This document shows, in pieces, positions 26,524 to 35,959 of a stretch of 64,000 bases of DNA. Both the position numbers and the translations under genes were made by a program. Position 1 is the stretch's first letter; every line of letters starts with the position of its first letter. The notes beneath the pieces are model-generated. The model did not search any database and had not been told where the DNA came from. It was given only the letters and a program-made list of their open reading frames with translations. The DNA is from Sporosarcina sp. (GTDB lineage Bacteria > Bacillota > Bacilli > Bacillales_A > Planococcaceae): positions 88,260 to 152,259 of the forward strand of contig NZ_JARICI010000009.1 in NCBI RefSeq assembly GCF_029257255.1, in the 5' to 3' direction.

Positions 26524-27156
26524 TTAATTCGCCAGCTTCTTCTGAAACGCATAAATGACCGCCTGTGTGCGGTCTTGGACTTCCAATTTCGATAAAATAT
26601 TGCTGACATGCGTCTTCACCGTCTTCACCGCAATGAAAAGTTCATCCGCTATCTCCTGATTAGACTTACCTTTTGCGAGCAGCAACAGCACCTCAAGCTC
26701 CCGGTCTGTCAAATCTTCATGCAGTTCATGAGTTTGGCCGCTGCGCATTTTAGTCATCATTTTTGAAGTCACTTCAGGCTCCAGTACGGTCTGCCCCTGC
26801 ATCGTCTCGCGAATAGCATCCGCTACACGCTTGGCATTGGACGTCTTTAAAATATAACTGACTGCACCTGCTTCAAGTGCCGGATACAGTTTATCATCAT
26901 CCAAAAAACTCGTCACGATAATAACTTTTGCTTCCGGCCACTTTGCAATGATGGCGGCCGTCGCTTCGGCACCATTCATTTCGGGCATCACCATATCCAT
27001 CAAAATAATGTCTGGACGCAATTCGAGGGCCTTATCCACGGCTATCTTGCCGTTTTCCGCTTCTCCGATCACTTCGATATCCGGCTGCATCTGCAAATAA
27101 GCCGATACGCCGATACGAACCATTTCATGATCATCCACTAACAATACCCGAATCAT
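26524..27156 (-). CDS. liaR: LiaR response regulator
   Basis: 210 residues from ATG 27156, the start that matches the family N-terminus ([16 protein letters not shown]). The receiver domain has D8, D9 and phosphoacceptor D54. A LuxR-type helix-turn-helix lies near 145-205 ([22 protein letters not shown]). It is phosphorylated by LiaS under cell-wall stress and activates the liaI promoter. It overlaps liaS by 26 bases. Confidence 0.93.
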   Translation of the reverse strand: MIRVLLVDDHEMVRIGVSAYLQMQPDIEVIGEAENGKIAVDKALELRPDIILMDMVMPEMNGAEATAAIIAKWPEAKVIIVTSFLDDDKLYPALEAGAVSYILKTSNAKRVADAIRETMQGQTVLEPEVTSKMMTKMRSGQTHELHEDLTDRELEVLLLLAKGKSNQEIADELFIAVKTVKTHVSNILSKLEVQDRTQAVIYAFQKKLAN

Positions 27157-28174
27157 CAGCATTCACTCCTCTCTCTATTGGTAACTGCACTTCTACAATT
27201 GTCCCCTGCGCTGGCACTGACACAATTTTACAGCTGCCGCCGATCTCAATCGCCCGTTCCTTCACATTCTGCAGACCATAGGAACCGCCTTTTCCGTCAT
27301 CCTGTTTAAATCCTACACCGTTATCCTGCACACGCAAAATCGCCAGACCCCCGCGCTCAATCAATAGCATTTCCACTTCTGTCGCTTTCGCATGCCTCAA
27401 TGTATTTGACAACGTTTCCTGCGCAATCCGGAATAAATGGTCTTCAGCACCTTTTGAAAGTTCAATTTCCTCTAAACGATGCTTGATATCAAATGTCACT
27501 TTTTCCTTCAACTCATTCAGCAACTCTTCAAGTCCCTTGGCAAGCGACTGATTATGCAAAGCTGCCGGACGCAAATGAAGTAAGAGCGCACGCATTTCAA
27601 GCTGCGCCTGCTGCACCATTTTCTCCACTTGCAGCAGTGGTTTGCGGATTGGCCCTTCATCCGCCTGTTCCACAATGGCAGACAGCAGCATAGATGCCGC
27701 AAACAACTGCTGCGAAACAGAGTCATGAAGTTCCCTCGCCAGACGCTGTCGTTCCTGAACAATTCGTTCCTGAATAACTTTATCCTGCGCTTCAGAACGC
27801 TCATCCGTCATACGGCGCAGGCTGTTGCGCTGCGCGTGAAGCACTTCATACAACTGCTCGATCGAATGATTCATCTGCTTATTCATCTTTTTCGATGGAA
27901 TGAATTCCTGTTTCGAATATAAGTTTTCAAGCTTCTGCTTAATGAAAAGCTCTTTCGTACGGGTGCTCGATGTCATCCAGCCCGCAATGATCAGGCTGAT
28001 CACAAAAATAGTCAGCACCAGCCATGCAGCCAACGGCATTTCTGCGGCCTCTGTTTCCATCAGCATTTTGCCGTAGCCTTCAAGCGTCATATCGATAAAC
28101 AGATAGAAAAATACAGCAACCAAACTGCTGAATGTCAGTGTCAGAAGAATCGTACGGCTAATGAATACTCTCAT
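27131..28174 (-). CDS. liaS: LiaS sensor histidine kinase
   Basis: 347 residues. Two N-terminal helices (about 7-30 and 48-68) enclose a very short extracytoplasmic loop, typical of intramembrane-sensing kinases. A coiled linker and HisKA_3 domain follow with phosphoacceptor H150 ([14 protein letters not shown]), then a HATPase domain ([19 protein letters not shown]). It responds to lipid II-cycle antibiotics and is held off by LiaF. Start overlaps the liaF stop by four bases. Confidence 0.93.
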   Translation of the reverse strand: MRVFISRTILLTLTFSSLVAVFFYLFIDMTLEGYGKMLMETEAAEMPLAAWLVLTIFVISLIIAGWMTSSTRTKELFIKQKLENLYSKQEFIPSKKMNKQMNHSIEQLYEVLHAQRNSLRRMTDERSEAQDKVIQERIVQERQRLARELHDSVSQQLFAASMLLSAIVEQADEGPIRKPLLQVEKMVQQAQLEMRALLLHLRPAALHNQSLAKGLEELLNELKEKVTFDIKHRLEEIELSKGAEDHLFRIAQETLSNTLRHAKATEVEMLLIERGGLAILRVQDNGVGFKQDDGKGGSYGLQNVKERAIEIGGSCKIVSVPAQGTIVEVQLPIERGVNADDSGIVSG

Positions 28175-28872
28175 TTTCTCCGCACCTCCACATCACCGAT
28201 CCACGTAAACAGGGAAATAATCAATTCCGGATCATTCGGCTGCTTTGTTTCATAGCCGTCTAGTTCACGTATCGTTTCATTCAGCAGGCGGCGCGGCGCA
28301 TTGCCGAGCACTTTCGCTTCCCCATATAGCGTCGCGTAATGGAAACGCACCGGAATATCGTACGGCAGATCAATTATAATTTTCCCGACACTCTGCCGAA
28401 TCGAAATAAAGGATGCCCCTTTAGGTAGCACAGTATCTGTCACATCCACATGAATATTTCCGAACAGCCCCTGCATATGCACGTCTTCCCATTCATACGC
28501 AGAAAATGGAGTGGACTGGACGGAAAACAGACGATTTTTCCACAGGCCTTCGGAACGTTTTGCGCGCTCTGTCCGCAGCGAACCAAAGATTTCATTGGAA
28601 GGCGTTCCTTTCCACATCTTCACGAGCACATATACAATGGCAGCGAGAAGAAGCAATCGCAGACTCCAAAGACTCATCAATGCAAAAAAGATGAAAATGC
28701 TTGCGATGATAACCGTCCATTTCTCACGCTGTTTGTATCCATAATAGAAGAAAGTTCCTCCGAGAAGGAGAAAAATAATATTACCGTTGCCGAACAGCAC
28801 TGCTTCCGCTAAAACAAGCGCCAGAAAACCAAGCACAAGTATCGCAACTTTATTCGAACCATTGCCATTCAT
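28171..28872 (-). CDS. liaF: LiaF, inhibitor of the LiaS kinase
   Basis: 233 residues. The N-terminal third holds four closely spaced helices and the C-terminal half is the beta-rich LiaF domain (GLFGNIHVDVTDTVL, SFISIRQSVGKIIIDLP). LiaF keeps LiaS inactive without envelope stress. It lies between the PspA-like gene and liaS in one run. liaG, found in Bacillus subtilis between liaH and liaF, is missing here. Confidence 0.9.
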   Translation of the reverse strand: MNGNGSNKVAILVLGFLALVLAEAVLFGNGNIIFLLLGGTFFYYGYKQREKWTVIIASIFIFFALMSLWSLRLLLLAAIVYVLVKMWKGTPSNEIFGSLRTERAKRSEGLWKNRLFSVQSTPFSAYEWEDVHMQGLFGNIHVDVTDTVLPKGASFISIRQSVGKIIIDLPYDIPVRFHYATLYGEAKVLGNAPRRLLNETIRELDGYETKQPNDPELIISLFTWIGDVEVRRK

Positions 28873-28922
28873 TTCATTCTCCCCCTTCTCGAAGAAGGAA
28901 GCACTATGCTTCCTCCTCTAGT

Positions 28923-29558
28923 TTACACAATTTCCTCTTTGCGTGCGCTGCTTTTTTCCAATGAATCCAAACGTTGTTCCATCGAAGAAGCAGATTGTGC
29001 CGATCGTTTCGAACCGCCTAGATTTTCGATGTACGAATGTAAATCGTCAAGCGTGGAGAACAAAGTCTCCGGAGCTGCAAATCGATCCATCTTCTCCTGT
29101 GCCCGTGTGACGTTTTCCTTACCCATCAACTGTAATTGTCGAACCCGCATATCTTTCACACGATGCTTCATTTCTTCAAACTTATGCTCCAATGAAAGCA
29201 GTTCATTCGTCGCCTCCTGAATGCTCGCAGACAATCTGGCGACGCGTCCTTCATACGCTTCCGTTTCCGCTTTCGCGAATGAAATCAGCTCTTCCTCACC
29301 CGTCGCTTCTGCCAATTCCAGCTGACGACGGCGTTTCATTGCCATTAATTCAGCATCCTGTCGCTCCTGCTCCAATTCCTGCTTCAATCTTCCCTGACGC
29401 TCCAGCAGCTTACCGATTTCCGCCGTTTGCTGCTGCGCATCCAAAAAGTATTGATTCAGCTGCTCAATCGGATTCTCTTTGCCGACCTTCTTCTTGTCCA
29501 TCAAAGTATTCAAATCTTCCTGTACCGTATATTTCAAGCGATGCCAAAATGCATTCAT
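28923..29558 (-). CDS. liaH: LiaH, PspA/IM30-family phage shock protein
   Basis: 211 residues, almost wholly alpha-helical coiled coil with high Gln/Glu/Lys/Arg (EQERQDAELMAMKRRRQLE and similar). The C-terminal part carries SMEQRLDSLEKSSARKEE. PspA-type proteins assemble into large rings or rods on the inner membrane face and protect it under stress. It lies 14 bases past liaI, which is thought to recruit it to the membrane. Confidence 0.9.
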   Translation of the reverse strand: MNAFWHRLKYTVQEDLNTLMDKKKVGKENPIEQLNQYFLDAQQQTAEIGKLLERQGRLKQELEQERQDAELMAMKRRRQLELAEATGEEELISFAKAETEAYEGRVARLSASIQEATNELLSLEHKFEEMKHRVKDMRVRQLQLMGKENVTRAQEKMDRFAAPETLFSTLDDLHSYIENLGGSKRSAQSASSMEQRLDSLEKSSARKEEIV

Positions 29559-29572
29559 TGTCCATCTCTCCT

Positions 29573-29920
29573 TTACTTAGTCATTTCATTCCATTGGCGT
29601 TCGAAATTTGTGAATGGATCATTTGAATCCGTGATATCCGGGTTCACTGTGCGCTCATTCCATTTGCGCCACACATAGTAGATCCCGATCAAAGCAATAA
29701 TTCCGATGAAAGCCGGAATATTTGAAACCGAGCTGATTAAGCTGAAAATCAAAACGATCAGCCAGAATACTTTAGCGAATGAAGATTCACTCTTTCTCCA
29801 ATAATGAAAACTGACAAACGCGATCACTCCCGAAACCGCCAGTGCGATCATCGGACCTATATTTATTCCGAGTATAAACACTGCCACAATTCCCAGCAGT
29901 ACAAGTCCAAGTTTTTTCAT
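29573..29920 (-). CDS. liaI: LiaI-like small membrane protein
   Basis: 115 residues with four hydrophobic helices in the first 85 residues and a charged tail (WRKWNERTVNPDITDSNDPF). A GGGAGG site precedes ATG 29920. In size, helix pattern and place ahead of the PspA-like gene it fits LiaI, the membrane anchor of LiaH and first gene of the operon. Confidence 0.82.
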   Translation of the reverse strand: MKKLGLVLLGIVAVFILGINIGPMIALAVSGVIAFVSFHYWRKSESSFAKVFWLIVLIFSLISSVSNIPAFIGIIALIGIYYVWRKWNERTVNPDITDSNDPFTNFERQWNEMTK

Positions 29921-29939
29921 GTTAATGTCCTCCCTTCAT

Positions 29940-29990
29940 TTGTAACCTAAGTTTATAATGAAAACTTGATTTCTCCGACGGTCGCATAGC
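29940..29990 (-). promoter_or_regulatory. lia operon promoter with LiaR-type inverted repeat
   Basis: A TATAAA-like -10 lies at about 29953-29960 on the minus strand, with no good -35. About 20 bases upstream is the symmetric CGAC-C-GTCG (29976-29984), where an activator would sit. A weak -35 plus a symmetric site fits tight control by LiaR. Confidence 0.45.
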
Positions 29991-30083
29991 GGATTTCCCT
30001 CTCAGACTTAAGGCTGAGAGGTGTGTAAGGCTTGTTTTGGTGCCGTGTTATGCGGTTTTGGCGCGGTGCGTGTAAAAGTACGC

Positions 30084-30113
30084 AAAAAAACAGCCAGATT
30101 AGCTCTGACTGTC
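30084..30113 (-). terminator. rho-independent terminator of the DinB-family gene
   Basis: Minus-strand stem ACAGTCAGA / TCTGGCTGT followed by seven T. Confidence 0.75.
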
Positions 30114-30130
30114 TGCATTCATTCATCTAT

Positions 30131-30592
30131 CTATCTATTTACTCTGGCCAAACCGTCGATCAGTCCTGCATGAATCCCTTCATGCCAGGAAAGAAAGTTC
30201 AATGTATCTTCCACCGTATGCAACGTAATGAATTTGCCGATCTCAATAGGCGTATCGAGTGCCTGTCCCAACTGCTCATCTGTCAGCTCTGAAATTAGTT
30301 TCCCCTGATCTTTCATGGCCGCAAACAACTCTGCTTCAGCCGGCGGAATCTCCACCCAATCAGACGGGCTAGTTCCTGCTTTGAAAAAACTTGCCCATTC
30401 ATGATGCTGTACTTCATAGCTCTCCAAAGCCAGACTCAAAATATATTCCGCCAGATTATAGACATGCCCTACATTCCAGCGGATCGTATTAGAAAACCCT
30501 TCCGGCTGCCTGTCCCACGCGTCTTCGTCTATTTTTTTCAGCAAGTTTAATGTGTAGCCCCTTGCCAAATAAAACTGTTGAACTGCTCCCAT
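30131..30592 (-). CDS. DinB-family protein
   Basis: 153 residues forming the DinB four-helix bundle. The usual metal-binding His residues fit WNVGHVYN (helix 2), LHTVEDTLNF and SWHEGIHAGLID (helix 4). Members include bacillithiol- or mycothiol-dependent S-transferases and proteins of unknown role; here a thiol transferase is possible but not shown. Single gene with its own terminator. Confidence 0.85.
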   Translation of the reverse strand: MGAVQQFYLARGYTLNLLKKIDEDAWDRQPEGFSNTIRWNVGHVYNLAEYILSLALESYEVQHHEWASFFKAGTSPSDWVEIPPAEAELFAAMKDQGKLISELTDEQLGQALDTPIEIGKFITLHTVEDTLNFLSWHEGIHAGLIDGLARVNR

Positions 30593-30620
30593 TTCATCCC
30601 ACCCTTTATATTCTCCATCT

Positions 30621-30649
30621 AAAAACAGCCACGCGGGAAAGCGGGCTGG
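30621..30649 (-). terminator. rho-independent terminator
   Basis: Minus-strand stem CAGCC-GC / GCG-GGCTG followed by TTTTT, directly after the 116-residue protein gene. Confidence 0.75.
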
Positions 30650-30652
30650 TAA

Positions 30653-31003
30653 TTAGGATAAGTCTGTCGGCTTCTCAATATTTTTATGTTCATTCCACTG
30701 ACCGTGTGCTTCCTGGTTATACGTACGGTTATACTCTTCCTGGTTCCCATAAGGAAATTCCTCACCAGGCTTCAGGTCATGGTAATTTTGGCTTGGTGAT
30801 TTATTCTGGCTGTATGCAGAAGGCTTATGCTCGCCTGTTTCATCCTGCGCATTCTCTCTGAATACGACTGAAGAATCCGAATCAGCGGGATCTGCCAACG
30901 GAAGTTCGTCAGGTTCGACCGCCTTATTATTTTTATCTAGCGTATCTTTTACTTTAGGCTCTAAATCTTTCTTGTTTGGGTATTTACCGTCGATGATTGT
31001 CAT
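30653..31003 (-). CDS. hypothetical hydrophilic protein
   Basis: 116 residues from ATG 31003 (GGGAGGA nine bases upstream; the open frame runs on to 31153 without a start signal). Very hydrophilic, rich in Asn, Glu, Gln, Lys and Pro (DKNNKAVEPDELPL, NQEEYNRTYNQEAHGQW), with no membrane segment and little predicted order. Probably a small stress or spore-associated cytosolic protein; no family recognised. Confidence 0.6.
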   Translation of the reverse strand: MTIIDGKYPNKKDLEPKVKDTLDKNNKAVEPDELPLADPADSDSSVVFRENAQDETGEHKPSAYSQNKSPSQNYHDLKPGEEFPYGNQEEYNRTYNQEAHGQWNEHKNIEKPTDLS

Positions 31004-31153
31004 TTTACCATTCCTCCCTTTCATGCATGCTCTTTTTACAGAGACCTCACCCCTTATACATACCCTAATTCGACATCTGGCAAACAGCTTCCTCCTGAAA
31101 AATGAAAATTTAGAGAAAGACAGGATATTTTTCCCATCTCGCTCTAAACCCAT

Positions 31154-33355
31154 TTACCCAGCTGCTATATCAATGGTCACTTTGAATAAATCACCGTCAA
31201 CTTCTACATCCATCCTGCCGCCATGCAGTTCAACAATCGATTGCGCGATGGCAAGGCCGAGGCCGGATCCTTCCGTTTGTCTTGATTCATCGCCGCGTTT
31301 AAAACGTTCAAATAATTCATCAGTGTTATCACCAATTTCATATTTCGCAATGTTTTTCATGGTGATCCGTGCCTGATTTCCTGACTTTTGCAGATTCACA
31401 TATATTCTCGTTCCAGGTAACGAGTACTTCAATGCATTGATCAACAAATTATCGAGAACCCGCCATAATTTCTGACCGTCAACAAGTGCATATACCGGGA
31501 CTTCAGGCAATGAAATCCGCACGTCCAAACCGGATTCTGTAAAATCATCCGCATGTTCAGCCAAAGCCTGCTGCATCAACTGGTTCAAGTCTACATGCTG
31601 TTTCACCAGCTCCAGATTGCCACTCGCCATTTTTGATACTTCGAATAAATCTTCAATCAGTGTTTTCAGACGCTGTGATTTCTGATCGATAATCCCGACA
31701 TACTTCGTCCGTTCTTCCGCAGACAACGTGTCATCTTTTAGCAAATCTGTATAAGTAATGATCGAAGTGAGCGGTGTTCGCAGATCATGGCTGACATTCG
31801 TAATCAACTCCGTTTTCAAGCGTTCACTTTTCGCCTGTTCATTGACAGAAACCCGGACGCCGTCACGCAGATTATTCAGATTCGCCGCATGTTTGGCAAG
31901 CGGAGATCTTCCTATCACAGGGATTCCCTGCGTCAGCTGTCCCGCCGCCATCGCTTCAGTTGCAGCAAACAGCCTGTTCAAATATGCGCCCCTGCGGACG
32001 AATAAAATTAACGCGGGGAGTGCAATAAACACCACACAGAAAGCATAGACGACAGCGAGTTCAGGAGCTAAAAACATTCCAACAAAACCGATACCAGCCA
32101 AGAAAAATATCACCAGTAGTAACAGAAACTGCGTTCCGAGTTTCCAGTTGCTGAACAGATCCCGGATATTTCTGGCAAGCGACACAGCAAACGTATCCTT
32201 CAACGCCCGATCCAAATAACCCGGCTGTTTTATCTGTTCCGTCAAATTGACCAGCTGGAAGGCAACCAATCCTGCAGGCAAGTACCCGAACAGCATAAAT
32301 TCTATCAGGTTCATCGTGTAATAAGACGGATGCCGCAATCCCGCATAGGGAATAGTATTTGCTGCCGACTGTACATATAACAGGAACACTGTAGCTGCAA
32401 AGAAGAGTCCCGCAATCTGCACATCGAACTTCCACTTTCTGTACGCTGCCGATTCTTTGGTTCCGATCACCCATTCTTTCTTGAATTTAACGGCCGTAAA
32501 TAGCGCAGCAATGGCCATTGCCGCTATCAGCCAGCTCATGTACAACATTTTTTTCTCACCATTAAAAACACGCACATTATCCTGCAGCGCCCCGCCGGCA
32601 AGTGCAGCCTTCGGGATGGTAAGCGTTCCTTTAAGCTTCCGCAACGGAATTTCCGCCTGCTGTAAGTCCTCATGGTTCAATCGGAATGGCACATCCGCGT
32701 CTGATTGAACGTATTGATCCAGACTGGCATCCGTTAACGAGTGAGCAAAGAACAAACCGTGTACTTCATTGAACTCTTTTTTGAAAGCGGCAGGCTGTGA
32801 AACATCGCCTTTCGTGAAATGCTCGCCGGTCTCAACATCTGTGAAATCATAATTGACCGCAAAGTTCCTTGCCACATTCTCCGATTGCTGTTTTAAAACA
32901 GCAGCCAGCTGTCTGCCTTTTTCCTTCAATATCTTTTGCTCCACATGCTCCGTGTTCTCAAAGTTTTCTTTAATATCATCCAATTTACCGTTACGCTCTT
33001 TGACAAGAGCCATCAGCAGCGTTTCATTTTTGTTTTCTTTTGCTTCCGCAATACGCGTACGGTATTGTCTCTCAATATTGTCCAGCTGCTCCGGCAATGT
33101 GCCGTAATGATTACGATAGTCTTCAATTTCCCGCTCTGTTACACTGAACTTCTTTGTCGCTTTATCCGGATCTATCGAATTCAGCTCATTGACGCTTAAG
33201 TCACTGTAGAGACTTTCCAGCTGCCAGGAGAATTCATCTGTTTCAAACCACGATTTCCCTACATATTTTGGGCCTAAGTAAAAAGCTGACAACACTCCAA
33301 CTATTGCAATTACAACGAGAGCCGGCCACAGCGAGACTTTCAGATATTTTCTCAT
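31154..33355 (-). CDS. large membrane sensor histidine kinase
   Basis: 733 residues. A first helix near 9-28 leads to a long extracytoplasmic part (30-270) with a Glu/Lys-rich probable coiled coil (70-160). About five more helices follow (270-455), a HAMP-like linker, then HisKA with H523 (ITNVSHDLRTPLTSI) and HATPase with the G box (SGLGLAIAQSIVELHGG). The signal is unknown; the helix-rich sensor part suggests an envelope cue. Its start overlaps the 61-residue protein gene by four bases, in an operon with the response regulator. Confidence 0.9.
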   Translation of the reverse strand: MRKYLKVSLWPALVVIAIVGVLSAFYLGPKYVGKSWFETDEFSWQLESLYSDLSVNELNSIDPDKATKKFSVTEREIEDYRNHYGTLPEQLDNIERQYRTRIAEAKENKNETLLMALVKERNGKLDDIKENFENTEHVEQKILKEKGRQLAAVLKQQSENVARNFAVNYDFTDVETGEHFTKGDVSQPAAFKKEFNEVHGLFFAHSLTDASLDQYVQSDADVPFRLNHEDLQQAEIPLRKLKGTLTIPKAALAGGALQDNVRVFNGEKKMLYMSWLIAAMAIAALFTAVKFKKEWVIGTKESAAYRKWKFDVQIAGLFFAATVFLLYVQSAANTIPYAGLRHPSYYTMNLIEFMLFGYLPAGLVAFQLVNLTEQIKQPGYLDRALKDTFAVSLARNIRDLFSNWKLGTQFLLLLVIFFLAGIGFVGMFLAPELAVVYAFCVVFIALPALILFVRRGAYLNRLFAATEAMAAGQLTQGIPVIGRSPLAKHAANLNNLRDGVRVSVNEQAKSERLKTELITNVSHDLRTPLTSIITYTDLLKDDTLSAEERTKYVGIIDQKSQRLKTLIEDLFEVSKMASGNLELVKQHVDLNQLMQQALAEHADDFTESGLDVRISLPEVPVYALVDGQKLWRVLDNLLINALKYSLPGTRIYVNLQKSGNQARITMKNIAKYEIGDNTDELFERFKRGDESRQTEGSGLGLAIAQSIVELHGGRMDVEVDGDLFKVTIDIAAG

Positions 33356-33537
33356 GAGATGTTCCCTCCTGTGATGATCCTGCTGAAATATCCAATTGTC
33401 TTATGAAGTCTGATCCATCCATTTGAAAATAGATCGACAGCAAACGACGCACAATAGATGAAGCTCACAGTGGCAAGGGCAATGGCGATTAGTGACCAGA
33501 CAAGTCCACTTTTATTTCTCGATTTTGTAGCCAACAC
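33352..33537 (-). CDS. small membrane protein between response regulator and kinase
   Basis: 61 residues with one long hydrophobic helix (about 11-33, LVWSLIAIALATVSFIYCASF) and a basic N-terminus. Its start lies 26 bases inside the end of the response regulator gene, and its stop overlaps the kinase ATG by four bases, so all three are probably translationally coupled. The tight fit argues that it is real. It may tune or assist the kinase; no family recognised. Confidence 0.65.
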   Translation of the reverse strand: MLATKSRNKSGLVWSLIAIALATVSFIYCASFAVDLFSNGWIRLHKTIGYFSRIITGGNIS

Positions 33538-34201
33538 CCCACACCACCTTCACGTACCTTGGATTTTTCGGATCCGCTTCGATTTTCTCCCGTATTTTAC
33601 GGATATGCACAGCCACGATGTTTTCCGCATTATACGCTTGTTCATTCCACACGCGCTCATAAATTTCATTGATGGAAAATACCCGTCCGGGATGCTTCAT
33701 GAGCAGTTCTGTGATCTTGTATTCGATCGGGGTGAGCCGAACCGGTGTCCCATTCACCGTCAGTTCCTTCGCCTCTTCATTCAGGACGAGCCCATCGACT
33801 TCGATCATTTTCTGCCCTTCATATGTCCCGAGCTGCACATAGCGCCGCAGCTGCGATTTCACACGCGCCATCAGCTCGAGCGGATGAAACGGTTTCGTAA
33901 CATAGTCGTCAGCTCCCACCGACAATCCGTGAATCTTATCTGAATCCTCAACCTTGGCACTGAGCATGATTATCGGTATATTCTGCACTTCCCGAATCTT
34001 GAACGTCGCCGTAATGCCATCCATATTCGGCATCATAATATCTAAAATGAGCAAATGCACTTCATTGGAAGCAAGCAGTTCGAGCGCTTCCCGTCCATCC
34101 TCCGCTTTTAGCACGTCATACCCTTCATTTTTCAAATAAATCTCGATTCCCTCACGTATTTCCTTATCGTCATCCGCCACAAGTACTGTAAATTCCGCCA
34201 T
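33512..34201 (-). CDS. OmpR/PhoB-family response regulator
   Basis: 229 residues from ATG 34201 (a GTG nine bases upstream is also possible). Receiver domain with D10-D11 and phosphoacceptor D54 (LILDIMMPNMDG), T/S and K switch residues (MLSAK, DDYVTKPF), then an OmpR-type winged helix (LTPIEYKITELLMKHPGRVFS). It pairs with the large kinase downstream. Targets unknown. Confidence 0.93.
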   Translation of the reverse strand: MAEFTVLVADDDKEIREGIEIYLKNEGYDVLKAEDGREALELLASNEVHLLILDIMMPNMDGITATFKIREVQNIPIIMLSAKVEDSDKIHGLSVGADDYVTKPFHPLELMARVKSQLRRYVQLGTYEGQKMIEVDGLVLNEEAKELTVNGTPVRLTPIEYKITELLMKHPGRVFSINEIYERVWNEQAYNAENIVAVHIRKIREKIEADPKNPRYVKVVWGVGYKIEK

Positions 34202-34474
34202 TCCCTTCACCCCGTCTCACTTGTTCAATCACGTCTCGACGTGATTGCGTCTGGATTCAGCATACGTTTATAAATCCGCTGAAAAGAAAAGCCGCTGACT
34301 TTCATTCCCCCATTTATAAAGCTGATATCTCCTGCCGAATACCGATAATTTCATTCTACCACCCAACTCTTAACAAAGATTCATTATAAGTATGAAGAAA
34401 ATCTTAAGGTTTTCAGACTCACTCCTCATAATCTAAAGCAAACGAGCCACACTTCTATAATGGAGGTGACGACA

Positions 34475-34660
34475 ATGCCGAATAAAGACAAACGTAAAAA
34501 GAATGAAAAAATGCGCGAAGAGTATGGGTTTGGGTACGATCTCAGCCCCGATGACCTTGATGTGATCGGACAAAATGATGCAGCCAAGAAAAATAACGCC
34601 AATTCACAAAAAGACAAAAGGCGTGTGCAGACCGGTGACGATTACACAACAAATCCTTGA
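34475..34660 (+). CDS. small hydrophilic protein of unknown function
   Basis: 61 residues from ATG 34475, which follows GGAGGTG at ideal distance. Lys/Asp/Asn-rich, no hydrophobic core: PNKDKRKKNEKMREEYGFG, then DLSPDDLDVIGQNDAAKK. The size and composition resemble small spore or stress proteins of Bacillales, but no family is certain. Followed by its own terminator. Confidence 0.65.
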   Translation: MPNKDKRKKNEKMREEYGFGYDLSPDDLDVIGQNDAAKKNNANSQKDKRRVQTGDDYTTNP

Positions 34661-34666
34661 TTTATC

Positions 34667-34690
34667 GGACCTGCGCACGCGGGTCTTTTA
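34667..34690 (+). terminator. rho-independent terminator
   Basis: Stem GACC-GC / GC-GGTC followed by TTTT, just past the 61-residue protein gene. Confidence 0.65.
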
Positions 34691-34761
34691 CATAACAACA
34701 GAAGGAGATTGTATTTTAGATGTGGAATAATGAGGGAAACAACTAAAGAGGGTGACTTTCA

Positions 34762-35205
34762 TTGGAAGCATTATCGATCAAGGAACTTCAGTCTGCAGCA
34801 GAAATACTCAGCGCATTTCCGATTATGAAACAGTTGCGCACACATTTGAAGGAAGAAGAATATCTTCAATTAGTCGCGGAAGCACGCGATAAAGACCAGT
34901 ATCACCTGTTTGCATTGTACGATGCAGATGAAATAGTTGCTGTCACAGGCTTCAAACCGATGATTACCTTATACTATGGCCGATCCGTCTGGGTCTGCGA
35001 TTTGGTGACCGCCGAATCAAAACGATCGTCTGGATACGGTGAAACACTTCTTTCATTCATTCACGACTGGGCGAAAGAACGTAATTATGTCAGCGTCGCA
35101 TTGTCTTCAGGACTCCAGCGGCATAATGCCCATCGCTTCTATGAAGATAAGATGGACTACAAGCGTGTCAGTTATGTATTCAAGAAAGAGCTAGACGATT
35201 ACTAA
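34762..35205 (+). CDS. GNAT-family N-acetyltransferase
   Basis: 147 residues from TTG 34762 (GAGGGTGA upstream). GNAT fold: beta4 reads [25 protein letters not shown], with an acetyl-CoA loop of the R-x2-G-x-G/A type in modified form (KRSSGYG). The C-terminal [21 protein letters not shown] is typical. It moves an acetyl group from acetyl-CoA to an amine. Substrate unknown; stand-alone gene. Confidence 0.85.
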   Translation: MEALSIKELQSAAEILSAFPIMKQLRTHLKEEEYLQLVAEARDKDQYHLFALYDADEIVAVTGFKPMITLYYGRSVWVCDLVTAESKRSSGYGETLLSFIHDWAKERNYVSVALSSGLQRHNAHRFYEDKMDYKRVSYVFKKELDDY

Positions 35206-35295
35206 ATGTGAAACGGTTCGCCAACTTCTCATGAAAATCTCATTTTTCTCACAGTATCCTGTAAAATTGCTCCTTTCCCGAAGGAGAGATTCATT

Positions 35296-35873
35296 ATGAA
35301 AAAACAAATCATTTCTACACTAGGTGCTTTAATGCTGACGACAGGTGTGCTTCATGGAATTAGCGCGGAGGCAAGCCCGAGTACAACAACTAACCATCAG
35401 GCGTCTGTTTCACATTACCAGGACGCCCAGCACAATCAAGCCGTGAAAGTTGATGTTACAAAACTTCCTGAATATGCAACGATTGCGTCAAAAGTAAACG
35501 TATCTTCATTCAACTTTAAAGAAGATCAAAAGGTCATCCGTAAAATGCTGTTGAACGACGTGCAGGGACGTACACAGTACAAAACAATCTACAATAAAAA
35601 TACTAAACAGCTAAATTCATCAATACAAAAGGCGGCATGGTGTTCAACCAAGTCATCAAAGAAAAGCCTGCAGCACAGGCGAAACCAAGTAAGCCAGCTG
35701 TGCAATCCGTTAAGCCTTCAACTACAAAAGTAGACTTAAGCAGCTACACAGCCCGTGTCGTTTCTGATAACTACAACACACGCGTGACTGTATACACTGA
35801 CGCAAAAAACCGTACACAGTACAAAACGATTCTTGTGAAGCGTACAGGTGCTGTGAAGACAATTCGTTTATAA
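35296..35873 (+). pseudogene. secreted protein gene broken by a single-base frameshift
   Basis: The first part (from ATG 35296, GAAGGAGAG site) gives a signal peptide and about 103 residues; the correct reading then continues in another frame from about 35609 to TAA 35873. Restoring one A in the run at 35605-35607 (or the A-run just upstream) gives one protein of about 192 residues. Two related segments support this: GRTQYKTIYNKNTKTAKFI before and after the break, and NRTQYKTILVKRTGAVKTIRL at the C-terminus, suggesting a duplicated domain. It could be a true mutation, phase variation in an A-run, or a sequencing error. Function unknown. Confidence 0.65.
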
Positions 35874-35885
35874 TAAAATGCTAAA

Positions 35886-35924
35886 AGGAGCAGCCCGGAC
35901 AATTTGTCTAGGTTGCTCTTTTTC
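35886..35924. terminator. bidirectional terminator
   Basis: Stem GGAGCAGCC-GGAC / GTCT-GGTTGCTC with a T-run on the plus strand and a shorter one on the minus strand. It can serve both the broken secreted-protein gene and the convergent ter operon. Confidence 0.75.
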
Positions 35925-35959
35925 ATTAACAGTGATTCAGATTGATATCATTTTTATAA

